NCBI GenBank assembly: GCA_902651635.1
Contig: CACRSC010000079.1
Location: forward strand, 83,470 to 147,469
Origin: Mastigamoeba balamuthi
Taxonomy: Eukaryota; Evosea; Mastigamoebida; Mastigamoebidae
Length of the DNA stretch: 64,000 bases
Reading direction: 5' to 3'
Position 1 is the stretch's first letter; each line of letters opens with the position of its first letter. Made by a program: the position numbers and the translations under genes. The notes below the pieces were generated by a model. That model ran no database searches. It was not told the origin of the DNA and saw only the letters and a program-made list of their open reading frames with translations. Below are positions 21,652-33,600 of the stretch, piece after piece.

Positions 21652-24600
21652 TTACTCGCTGTTCTTGAGCAGCTCGAACCACTGGCGCAGGGCGGCGGCC
21701 AGCGTGTCGGGCAGCGTCGCGATGTCCCTCAGGATGATGTAGTAGGGGAACGGGAACTGGTCGATGTACGGCGTGACCGTCAGCTTGCCGTTGGGGTACG
21801 AGACGCTCTTGAGCTCGAGGATCGAGTCCCTGGCGGCGCCGCAGTCGACGATGATGAAGACGATAAGCATGTGCCGCGCCTCGGCCTCGCGGACCCACGC
21901 GCGCAGGCCGTCGCGCTCGCCGAACCTGCCGTCGCTGACGACGAAGACGATCTGCTGGTGCTCGACGAGCGAGCTCGACGCGAGGCCCGCACGCGACGAC
22001 TCGAGCATCTGGACGAGCAGCGAGACGAGCCGCTGCATGCTCGTGCCCTTCTGCGCAAACGTGAAGCGCGAGACGACCTGCGTGCCGTCCTGCTCGGTGA
22101 ACTGCGGGCTCATCGTGTGCACGACGCTGGGCTCCTCGCCGAACCGCACGACGCCGAGCTCGCCGACCTCGAGCTTCGTCAGCGCCCCCGCGATCAGCGC
22201 CAGCGCCTCGAGCGCCATCCCGCCCGCGCGGTTCTGCTTCATGCTCTCGCTGTCGTCGATGGCCAGCAGCACCTGGTACGTGCGCTTGTGCGGGCGCGTG
22301 CGGCGCAGCCAGATCTTGTCCTTCTTGAACCCCGACGCGATGTAGGGGATCACGCGCCGCATGTTGATGCGCTTGCCCGTGCGGTAGTCGCCGCGCAGCT
22401 GCGTCGCCAGCGTCGGCTCGAGGATCACGCGCAGCTGCTCGCAGAGCTCCGCGCTCAGCCGGCCGACGGCGCGCTCGCAGGCCCTCCAGACCTCGCCGGC
22501 CGCGTCGGCGCCGCTCGACAGCCGCCACTTGCTGTAGTACGCGTCGAGCTCCTCGCGCATCCTCGCGAGGTCCTCGGCGCTCATGCCCTCGGCCGCGGCG
22601 AGGGCGTCGGCCGCCGCCTGCTCCTCCTCCTCCTCGCGCTGCCTGTGGCCGCTCGACACCGTGTCGTCGCGCTGCGGCTGCTGCTCGTCGTCGGCGCGGG
22701 CCTCGTCCTGCTCGGGCTCGTCGGTTGCCGCGGCGTCGGCGTCGGGCATCTCCTCGTCGTTCTGGTCGCCGCGGACCAGCTTGGGCGCGCGCCTGCGCTG
22801 CGGGCGCTTGTTCTGCCTGCGCGCGTCCTTGTCGGCGTCCTCGGGCTCCGAGGCCTCGCTCTCGCCCTGCGCCTGCTCGCCCTTCTTGGCCCCGGGCTTC
22901 TCCTCCTCGCGCTTGGCCTCGTCGGGCTTCTGCTCCTCGCTCTTCTCCTCGGCGTCGGGCAGCGCCTCGGCGTCCTTCTCGAGCGCGGGCGCCAGCGCCT
23001 TCTCGCGCTCCTTGGTGTCGTCCTCCTTGGCGATGGCGAACTCCTGCTGGTCGTCGCCGTGCTGCTCGTCGTCGTCGCCGACGTCCATGTCCTCGCCGCC
23101 CTCGCGCTCGACGACCTCCTCGCCCGCCAGCACGTTGAGCCTGCGGCGCCACTCGCGCACGGCGCTGTCGAGCGCCTTGGCGGGCGCGGGCATCGGCGGC
23201 CGCTTGTCGTTGCGCGCTCCGCCGCTGCTCTCGGGCGCGCGGCCCTCCTCGAGCCCGCTGGCGTCCTGCTCGCCCGCGGCGGTGCTGCGCCCACGCGGGC
23301 GCTTGTCCTCCTCGGCGTCGCCCGTGTGCGGCGCGCTGTCGTCGCGGTCGTCGTCCATCAGCGCGTCCGACGGCCGCCCGAGGTCGTCGTCGACGCCGTA
23401 CGTCTGCTGCTTCGAGCTCGGCGCCTCCGCGCCCTCGGGCAGCGGCTGCTGCTCCTCCTCGGCCTCGTGCTCCTGCGCCTCGGGGCCCTTCTCNNNNNNN
23501 NNNNNNNNNNNNNNNNNNNNNNNNNNNNNNNNNNNNNNNNNNNNNNNNNNNNNNNNNNNNNNNNNNNNNNNNNNNNNNNNNNNNNNNNNNNNNNNNNNNN
23601 NNNNNNNNNNNNNNNNNNNNNNNNNNNNNNNNNNNNNNNNNNNNNNNNNNNNNNNNNNNNNNNNNNNNNNNNNNNNNNNNNNNNNNNNNNNNNNNNNNNN
23701 NNNNNNNNNNNNNNNNNNNNNNNNNNNNNNNNNNNNNNNNNNNNNNNNNNNNNNNNNNNNNNNNNNNNNNNNNNNNNNNNNNNNNNNNNNNNNNNNNNNN
23801 NNNNNNNNNNNNNNNNNNNNNNNNNNNNNNNNNNNNNNNNNNNNNNNNNNNNNNNNNNNNNNNNNNNNNNNNNNNNNNNNNNNNNNNNNNNNNNNNNNNN
23901 NNNNNNNNNNNNNNNNNNNNNNNNNNNNNNNNNNNNNNNNNNNNNNNNNNNNNNNNNNNNNNNNNNNNNNNNNNNNNNNNNNNNNNNNNNNNNNNNNNNN
24001 NNNNNNNNNNNNNNNNNNNNNNNNNNNNNNNNNNNNNNNNNNNNNNNNNNNNNNNNNNNNNNNNNNNNNNNNNNNNNNNNNNNNNNNNNNNNNNNNNNNN
24101 NNNNNNNNNNNNNNNNNNNNNNNNNNNNNNNNNNNNNNNNNNNNNNNNNNNNNNNNNNNNNNNNNNNNNNNNNNNNNNNNNNNNNNNNNNNNNNNNNNNN
24201 NNNNNNNNNNNNNNNNNNNNNNNNNNNNNNNNNNNNNNNNNNNNNNNNNNNNNNNNNNNNNNNNNNNNNNNNNNNNNNNNNNNNNNNNNNNNNNNNNNNN
24301 NNNNNNNNNNNNNNNNNNNNNNNNNNNNNNNNNNNNNNNNNNNNNNNNNNNNNNNNNNNNNNNNNNNNNNNNNNNNNNNNNNNNNNNNNNNNNNNNNNNN
24401 NNNNNNNNNNNNNNNNNNNNNNNNNNNNNNNNNNNNNNNNNNNNNNNNNNNNNNNNNNNNTCGCCGCGGACCAGCTTGGGCGCGCGCCTGCGCTGCGGGC
24501 GCTTGTTCTGCCTGCGCGCGTCCTTGTCGGCGTCCTCGGGCTCCGAGGCCTCGCTCTCGCCCTGCGCCTGCTCGCCCTTCTTGGCCCCGGGCTTCTCCTC

Positions 24601-27600
24601 CTCGCGCTTGGCCTCGTCGGGCTTCTGCTCCTCGCTCTTCTCCTCGGCGTCGGGCAGCGCCTCGGCGTCCTTCTCGAGCGCGGGCGCCAGCGCCTTCTCG
24701 CGCTCCTTGGTGTCGTCCTCCTTGGCGATGGCGAACTCCTGCTGGTCGTCGCCGTGCTGCTCGTCGTCGTCGCCGACGTCCATGTCCTCGCCGCCCTCGC
24801 GCTCGACGACCTCCTCGCCCGCCAGCACGTTGAGCCTGCGGCGCCACTCGCGCACGGCGCTGTCGAGCGCCTTGGCGGGCGCGGGCATCGGCGGCCGCTT
24901 GTCGTTGCGCGCTCCGCCGCTGCTCTCGGGCGCGCGGCCCTCCTCGAGCCCGCTGGCGTCCTGCTCGCCCGCGGCGGTGCTGCGCCCACGCGGGCGCTTG
25001 TCCTCCTCGGCGTCGCCCGTGTGCGGCGCGCTGTCGTCGCGGTCGTCGTCCATCAGCGCGTCCGACGGCCGCCCGAGGTCGTCGTCGACGCCGTACGTCT
25101 GCTGCTTCGAGCTCGGCGCCTCCGCGCCCTCGGGCAGCGGCTGCTGCTCCTCCTCGGCCTCGTGCTCCTGCGCCTCGGGGCCCTTCTCGGCCTCAGGGTG
25201 CTCCACAGTCCCCGCCTCGGGGTCCTCCTCGTCCTGAGGCTGCGGGCGGGGCTGGTCAGTCGCAAATACGGGGATCCCTGGAGGGGAGGCGGAGGGGGGA
25301 AGCGGACCTTCTCGCTCTGGGGGAGCTGCTCGTCGCCGGCGGCATCGCCGGTGGGCTCGGGGCCCTTGTCGTCGCCGGCGTCCTGCTCGTCGTCGGACTC
25401 GCCGTCCTCGGCGTCCTCGCTGTCGTCCTGCTGCTTCTTGTCGTCCTTGACGTCGTCGAGCTTCATCTCGTCGGGCAGCTCCGTGTCCTCGGGCTTGGGC
25501 TCGGGCTGCGGCTCGGGCATCGCATCTGCCTGGTTCTCCTGCTCGAACTCGGCCTCGCCCTGGTCCTCGCCGTCGCTGCCCTGCTCGTCGTCGTCCCCGC
25601 CGTCGCCTTCGCCGTCCTCGGGCTTCTTGTCGAGCGCGTCCTCCTTGCGCTTGTCCTGCTTCTTCTTCTCCTTGGGCTGCTTCTTGTCCTCGGGGGCCGC
25701 GCTCTGGTCGTCGTCCATGCCCATCATCTCGTCGGCGTCGGCCATGTCCTGCTGCTCGCCCTGGCCCTCCTCGAGCTCCTCGCGCATGTCCTCCTGCTCG
25801 TCCTCCTCGTCCCAGAACTGCTTGTCGACGCGGTCGGCCTTGTCGTCGTCGACCTCGCCGAGCTTCTTCTCGTGCTCGGGCTCCTCCTCGCTCTCGTCGC
25901 CGCGCTCCTCCTCGCGCCGCTGCTTCTCCTCCTCGGTCTCCTCGGGCACGTCCTCCATCTCGCCCTCAAAGTCCTCGTCCATCTCGAACCCCTTCTTCAG
26001 GTCCTCCTCGTCGGGCTGCGGCGCCTTCTGCTGCTCGGGCTCCTTCTTCTCGGCGCTGTCGCCCTGCAGCTGGTCTGCGCTCTGGATCTGGTCGCTGACG
26101 TCCTGCTCGCCGACACCCTCGCCCATGCCCGTCCCCGACGCCTCCTCCGTGTCGCCCACGCCGCCCTCGCCCTTGTCGTCGCCGTCCTGCACGCCCAGCC
26201 CGCGCTCCAGGACCCCGCTGACCGCCTGCACCGTCTGCAGGAACAGCCGCGAGGTCTGCGCGTGCAGCGCCGCCGCCAGCGACACCGACGACGACGCCAC
26301 GTGCAGGTACATGTGCGCCAGCGCGTGCGCGCGGGCCGCCGCACGCACGCAGCCCGCGGGCGCCGCGCCGTCGCCGCGCGACGAGAGCATCTCGAGCACG
26401 CGCGCCAGCGCCGCGCGGACCTCCGGCAGCCGCGCCTCGTGCAGCATCGCCATCGCCTTGGCGTGCGTCGTCAGCAGGAGGTTCTCCTCCTGCTCCTTTT
26501 TCTCGTCCTGCCCCTCCTTCTGCTCCTGCCCCTGCGCCTCCTCGGCGGCCTGGCGCTCGCACGACTCGAAGACCTTGCTGAGGTTCTGCGCGGCGACCAG
26601 CAGCGAGTTGACGAGGTTCTCGAGCTCGGCGCAGAACTCCGTGACGAAGGCCGCGCCCGCGGAGCCGCTGGCCGGGCGCTCGCAGGCCGCCCGCGACCAC
26701 GAGTCGGCGAGCTCCTGCGCGCGCTGTGCGTAGCCGTCGGCGCCGCCGCGCACGTGCTCGGGGACCTGCCCCAGCGCGTCCTCGAGCATCGCGGCGCGCG
26801 CCCTGACCACGTCGGCGGCGGCGCCGATGTCCCGCGTCGCTGGAGGCGTCACGACGGCGCCGCACTCGGTGCGCAGCGACCGCAGGAGCCCCGCGAGCTC
26901 CGCAGACGCGGCGGAGAGATCCGCGACGCTCTTGTCGCTGCCGACTCCCGCGCAGCAGCGCAGCAGCGCGGAGCAGTCGGCGAAGACGGCCGGGGCCTGC
27001 ACGAGCCACGCGCGCTGCGAGCTGAGCGCCGCGCGGGCGGCAGACTGCCGCGTGAGGCCCTCGGGGCAGTCGGCGAGCTCGTGCAGCGAGCGGCAGAGCG
27101 CGAGCGACGAGGCGAGCGAGTCGCAGGCGGCGCTGAGCTGCTGGCGCTGCTCAAGCGCGATGGCGGCCGCGTGCTCGGCGAGCCCGAGGCCCGCGGTGGC
27201 CTCGCGCAGGCTGACGTCCTTGTGCGGCGTCGTCCTGCGCAGCCTCTGCAGCCGCACGGCGCCCGCGCGGAAGTGCGCGTCCGCGACGGACCAGCAGAGC
27301 ACCGCCGCCCTGCACTCGGGGCGCTTGCCCGCCGGCTGACCGTGCGCGATCTCCAGCGCGGCGTCGCCGAACACGCGCGCGACGGCCGGCGACGCGTCGG
27401 GCGCCGACATGAGCGCCTCGGTCGTCGTGGGCGGCAGCTTGGCCCGCGACGACGCGCGGCGCGAGAGGCCGACCGAGCAGAGCGTGCGGAGCATCTGCGT
27501 CAGCGCGAGCTTCTTCTGCGCGCGCGACTGCTTGGTCGTCGTCGGCTCGGCGATGACGGCCGCGTGCTGCGCGACGCCCTCGCTGGCCTCGGCCACGGCC

Positions 27601-30600
27601 TCGCAGCCCTCGGCCACGCGCCCAGCGGCCGCGGGCACCACGCGCTTGGCGCCCATCGTGCGCATCCTCATCGCGAGGTTCTCGAGCTTGGCGTGCGACG
27701 CGAACTTCTCGTCGACCTCGGCGTCGGCCAGCGGCGCAGGGACCGCGCAGAGCGAGTCGGGCGCGCAGGCCGGCAGGGCCCTGGGCACGCCGCACAGGGC
27801 GTCGGCGGGGTCCGCGGGCGCCCACTGCGGGGCCGCGGGCTCGCGCGAGAGGATGTCCGCGACGCTCTTGGCCAGCACGCGGTCGTAGGCGCGCGAGATC
27901 TGCACGAGCTTGCGGTGCGACTTGTTGGCCGTGTCGCGCAGCGCGTAGTAGTCGACGCGCTCCCAGTGCGCGAGCTTCATGAACTCGTCGAGGTCCTTCT
28001 GCAGCGGCGCGCGGGCGGCCGCCAGCGCCTCGTCGCGGGCGCGCGAGAACTGCGCGTAGTGCGCGTGCACGCCGAGCATCGCGCGCACGAGCTCGCGGTC
28101 GGCGTCGTCGCGCGCGCTGCGCGAGAGCTGGCCGGCGAAGGCCTTGACGAGCGCCAGACGCGCGGCGAAGTCGCCCATCGACGACGTGGCGACGAGCTCG
28201 CCACACGAGCGCACGACGTCGTCGACGGACGGGCGCGCGGAGCCCGCGGGCGCGAACAGCGTCGCGTGCAGGTGGAACCACCAGCGGTTGGCCTGGCGAG
28301 CCGCGAGGGCCTCGCGCGAGCGCAGGACCCACGGCCACGAGCGCAGCTCGAGCGCCCTCCAGCGCGCGACGACAGAGGAGACGCGCGCGAGCTCCTCGAC
28401 GAGCGAGACGGCGCGCGAGGCGGTCGACTCCCAGAGCTGCGACTGCGTGACGAGCATCTCGAGGCCCACGAGGAACTTCATGAGCGGGCAGAGCACCGAG
28501 AAGCTCAGGATGCGCTGGCAGAGGGCCATCAGGCTCTGCAGCACGACGTTCTCGGGCCACTGCGACAGCAGGCGCTCCAGTCGCGCCACCATCGCCTCGA
28601 GCGGCACGACCGCGACGGCGACCTCGCCGGCCCTGTTCTCGCGGTACACGTCAAACGGCACCGCCGCCTCCTCCTTGTCGCTGCTGTCGTCCTTCTTCGC
28701 GACGGTCGCCGCCGACGTCATCTGGCGCGTGACGTCCATCGCGCGGATGACGTGCAGGCCGGTGCGGGCGTCGTCGAGCCCCGCGGGGACGTGAGGGCCC
28801 AGCGCCTCGATGACGGCGCGTGCGGTGCGGTACTGCGACAGCGGCAGCGCCGGGGAGTCGTCGACGGCGCGGGCCGACGGCTTCAGCGGCTGCCCGCCGT
28901 CGCCTCCAAACAGCTCGTTGTGCACCTGGCGCAGCAGCTCCGCGTCGTCGTCGGTGACACGCACGCCCTGCTGTTGCTGCTGGCTCTGCTGCCCGGCAGC
29001 CTTGGGGACCGTAGGCACGTTTCGGGCCTGCTCGGGGTCCTTGGAGGTCACGCGCGTGATGTCGGTGAACTCGTCGCTGAAGTCGGGGAACATCTCAAGC
29101 ATCTGCTGCTTCTCCTCGGCCTCCTCGTACTCCTTGCTGTCGCCCAGCGAGAGGTCCTTGGCCTTGACCGTGAAGGCCGCGGCCTCGGCCTCCTCCTTCG
29201 CCCTGCGCTCGTCCTCGGCCGCGGTCCACTCTTGCGTGAACGCCGTGAACACCGCGTCGAGCGCCTCGAGCTCCTTCTCGCCGACGTACCCCGCGGTGCG
29301 CGCCCTGTGGCGCAGGCCGTCGAGCGCCGCGACGAGCACCGCGCGCGACTCCACCCCGCGGACCGCGAGCTGGCGCCCGCGCGTGACGACGGCCAGCGAG
29401 GACTCGGTCGACCACAGGCGCGGGAACTCGGTCAGCCACGACGCGAGCTCCTTCATCTGCGGGACGGTCGGCGCCGGGGTCGCAGAAGCGCGCGCCTGGG
29501 CCATCAGGCGCAGCCCGTGCATGCACTCGTAGACGGCGCGGCGCATGGGAAGCACCATGTCCGCCAGCGCGGCGTAGCGCTGCGACAGCGACGCCGCGAA
29601 CCTCTGCGCCGCGCTCTGCCACAGCGCCTCCTGGGCGAGCGCCGTGTCCACGTCCGCGCCCTTCTCGAGCGTGCGGACGAGCCCCAGGACCTTGGAGCGC
29701 GCCCCGGTCGTCGTCATGTAGCGTAGCGCGTCGGCGCGCAGCGACGGGTACGACGGGGGCTGCGGGCGCTCGATGGCGCGCATCGCGAGGCGCTTGGAGA
29801 GATCGGCGAGGCCGGACTGCTCGCGGCGCATCTCCTCGATCTCCTCGGTCGTCTTGCGGCCCGTGCACACGCTCTCAACCCACGCGGCGGCGTCGGCCTG
29901 GCGCCCGACGGCGGCCATCCTGTGCTCGGCGCTCGCGAGCTTCGACGCGTGCTTGGCGGTGGGGTCGCACAGCGGCGGCGCGAGCAGCTCGACTCGCGCG
30001 GCTCCCACGAGCGCGAGCGCCTTGCCGACGGACATGAGCGTCGGGCGCGTCGCCAGCACCTCGATGGCGGGCGTCAGGAACTCCTTGGCGACAGACGACA
30101 GCCTCGGGTCCGAGCACGAGGCGGCGGCGGCAACGAGAGCGGCGACGTCGATGCCGTCGGCGTGCGCCTGCGGCAGCAGCTTCTCGAAGCTCGTCAGCGT
30201 CTGCGCGAGGACCGAGCGGCAGTACGCGGCGTCAGCCTCGAGCGCAGTGCTGCTCTGCGGCAGCTGCGCGGTCAACAGGTGCTCGCGCAGCGCCGTCACC
30301 TGCTTAGCCTTCTTGCCGACGAGGCGCAGAGGGGCCTCGTCCCACTGGCCGAGCATCTCGAACGCGAGGATCGTGCGCACGCCCTGGTAGAGACGCGCGG
30401 GACCGCTCAGGGCGGCGCCGCACTTGGGCAGCTCGTTGAAGGTGTTGAGCCACTCGCGGCCCCCGAAGGAGCACACAGCCTCGGTGACGAGGCCGTCGAT
30501 AGTGCCGGCGGGAAGCGGGGCTCCGGCGGCCACCTTGCTGACAGTCCACGCCATCAGCGTTGCCGGCACGTAGTCGCACGGGCTGCGCGGGGCATTGCCA

Positions 30601-33600
30601 GCGACCAGCTCGCGCACGATCGACTCGATGCCGGCCTGCTGCTGCTGCACGCCGGTCGCCTGGACGGCGCACACGACGCGGTGCTCGCGGGCAGTCGCCC
30701 AGTGGTCGACAAGGGGCCAGAGAGCAGCGACACCGTGGCGCAGCTCCGAGGACGAGTCCTCCTCGGCGCGCGCGAGCCTCAGCAGCGCGTTGCCACCCTC
30801 GTCGTCGTCCGCGTCCATGAACTCCGCGGGGGCGACGACGGCCTTGCACTTGTTCTCGAGCGCCTCGACGACGGAGCGCAGCGCGGCGACGGCGTCGGAT
30901 ATCGCGGGCGGCGCCTCGGACTCCTCCGAGTGCCAGCGCAGGTTGCAGACGGCCTCGAGCAGCGTGCGGCGCGTCTCCGCGGTCGCGAGCGCTGCGACGT
31001 GGTTGCGGCTGCCCTCGTCCGCCGGGCACTGCGCCGCGTCGAGCTTGCGGGCGAGGCCCTGAAGCGCCTCGTGCAGCGCCCAGAGTGCCGCGCGCCTGAG
31101 AGGCTGCGGGCGTATCTTCCTCCACAGCGCCGTCGGCGACGCGTGGGCCTCGGCCAGCAGCGTCCCTGCGCGCGACGACAGCTGCGAGGCGCGCGAGAAG
31201 GCGTCGGGGGCGTCCCTGATCGCTCGGCGCAGCGCAGACCAGCGCCACTGCATGTCCTCGTCGCGGGCGTCCGGGGACGCGAGGGCGTCGAACAGCGAGT
31301 CCCGGGCGTCGACGAGGTCCTTAGGGGGCAGCGCGCTGGCGGGGTTCTCCAGCAGCCTGCTGGCGGCCTCCTCGACGGCGTCAATGAGCGGGTAGGCGAT
31401 CGACTCCCACGGCCGTGCGAGCGCCTCGAACTTGATCTTGCCGGTGGCGAAGAGCCACGAGCGCTGCATCGGGGAGAGCAGCTCCGGGTGCGCGAGGTCC
31501 GCCCTCACGGCGGCGTCCAGAGCGGCCTTCTCAGCGAGCTTGCGGGCGAGCCGAGGCAGCAGACGGGCGATGCGCGACTTGGCGCCGTCGTACTGCTCCA
31601 GCGCCGCCTTGGTGTCTGCGGCCGTCGAGCGGGAGAACACGGCGACACGCAGGGGGTCCGCCGCGTACGCGCAGATCGGCTGCAGCTCCACGAGCGACGT
31701 GGGGTAGCCGAGCGAGGAGGAGACACTGTTCATCGACTGCACGACAGTGCGCGAGAGCTGGTGCGCAAACAGCTGCTCGAGGAGCGCAATGGCGACGTTG
31801 CGCAGAGCGGCGGCCTGGCCGCTGAGGGGCCAGGAAGCGAGCCACGCGCACCGCGCCCTCCAGTCGTCCGCACAGGCCGAGCGGACGGCGTGGTTGAGCG
31901 CAGCCTTGAACCTCTCCTCGTCCGCGCGCTCGCGCTCAACGATGACAGACACGTCGGAGCGCTGGGCGCCGTACGCCTCGCACAGCTGGTCAGGCGACAC
32001 GCACGCGACGCGGTCCGACTGCATCGGGGACCCGGCGTTGTTGTACGCGAGCAGAAGCATCTGGTGCGTCGCCGGCGAGCAGTTGAGCGCGACGGACGAG
32101 AACAGCGGGTCGGCAGCGACGCTGGACGCCGAGCTGCAGCGGATGGGCCACAGCCCCGCCTCCCCGAACGCTGGAGTCACGGCGCCCAGGCTCGCGGCGA
32201 ACCTCTCCGTGTACAGCGCTGAGATCTCCGCCGCGTCCGCTGCTCGCCTGCAGGGGCGCACGTAGACCTGCTCCGCGCCCTCTCTGAGGGCCTGCGCCGC
32301 AGGGGCTCCGCGGCGCGCCTGGTCCGCCGCGAGGCGCGCCCAGTGCACAAGATCGCGCACTGTGGTCTGCAGACGCTGCGACTGGCGCAGCCTGAGCTCC
32401 GCGGCCGCCTCGTGGAACGCGAGCATCGCGCGCGGGATGTCTCCGCCGGGGACGCCGCACGCGCCGAGCAGAGCGAGGCTGTCGCGCTCCGGCGGGGCCG
32501 CATCCGAGTCGAGCAGGCAGACCTCGAGGCCTCGGTTGCGCATGGCGCGCGAGATGTCGCCGTTGGCGGGGTCCATGGCGAAGAAGATGCGGAAGTTCTT
32601 GTGCGGCTTCACGGTGCGCAGCTTGCCGTCGACGACACCGCGCTCGCTGACCTGAAGGACGCCCCCGGGCTCGAGCAGCGGGTTGAGGCGGTCGAGCACG
32701 GTCGAGGGGCAGAAGTTGACGTTGTCGACGAGCAGCCAGTCGCCTGCCTCGAGTGCCTGGATCAGGACGCCGTCGTTCCACTCAAACCTCCCGCTGCAGT
32801 TCGTGGGCGCGGAGTGCAGCGTCTCGGCTGCCTCCACGACAGCGTCCGGAGTGCAGTCCTCCGGGAGCTCCTCGAGATCGACCACTGAGAAGTGTGAGAA
32901 AGAGAGACGGGTACGCTGGTGAGAGTGAGCTGCGTCGTACAGTTGAGGGACTGCGCGCTCTTGACTGCGTCGCAGAGGTGCTTGAGGAAGGAGAGCTGCT
33001 CAATGTCGAAAGTGGTCTCGGCTGCTGCGAACGTGCGGCGCCTGCTCTCCATGGCCTCGGCCGACGACAGGATCGCCGCCAGAATCTCTGCTGCCTTGGG
33101 GCTCTTGTCCGACGCCCGTAGCAGGCACCTGCAGCACGTGTCTGCGAGCCTCTCCACGCGCGTCATGACCTTGGCGACACCGCGAACGGGGTCCACCTGC
33201 TCGAACCCTCCGAGTAGCTCCGTCGTGTCCACGGCGCTGTTCATGGCGAACTCGCGCAGGTCTCTACCCGCGAGGCGCGCTGCCATGCGAACCAGAGACG
33301 TCTTTCCGGCCGCGGTGGACCCGATGACGATGCACAGCCAACCGAGCTCGGCGCACTTGAGAACAGCCTCGAGCGCAGGCGTCTGGTTGTGGAGCAGCTC
33401 GAGCGGAGAGCTGTCTGCGGAGCCGCACGACGACCCACGGCGCAGGCACGCGTAGCCGACCTGCACCCACGACGGAGTAACGCGCGCCAGAGGCCGCTGC
33501 TCCTGCGGCGGCGCGTACGCGAACACGCGCTGGAAGAGCTCCTTCAGGTGCTCCCTGTCCGCCGCGGTCCTCATGCGCATGCCGTAGATGAGGCCGACGT

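Noticed and set aside
22766-25188. A real tandem repeat expanding the midasin acidic linker
   Set aside because: Perfect DNA identity over 728 bp ending exactly at the N run fits an unmerged contig overlap better than an old protein repeat.
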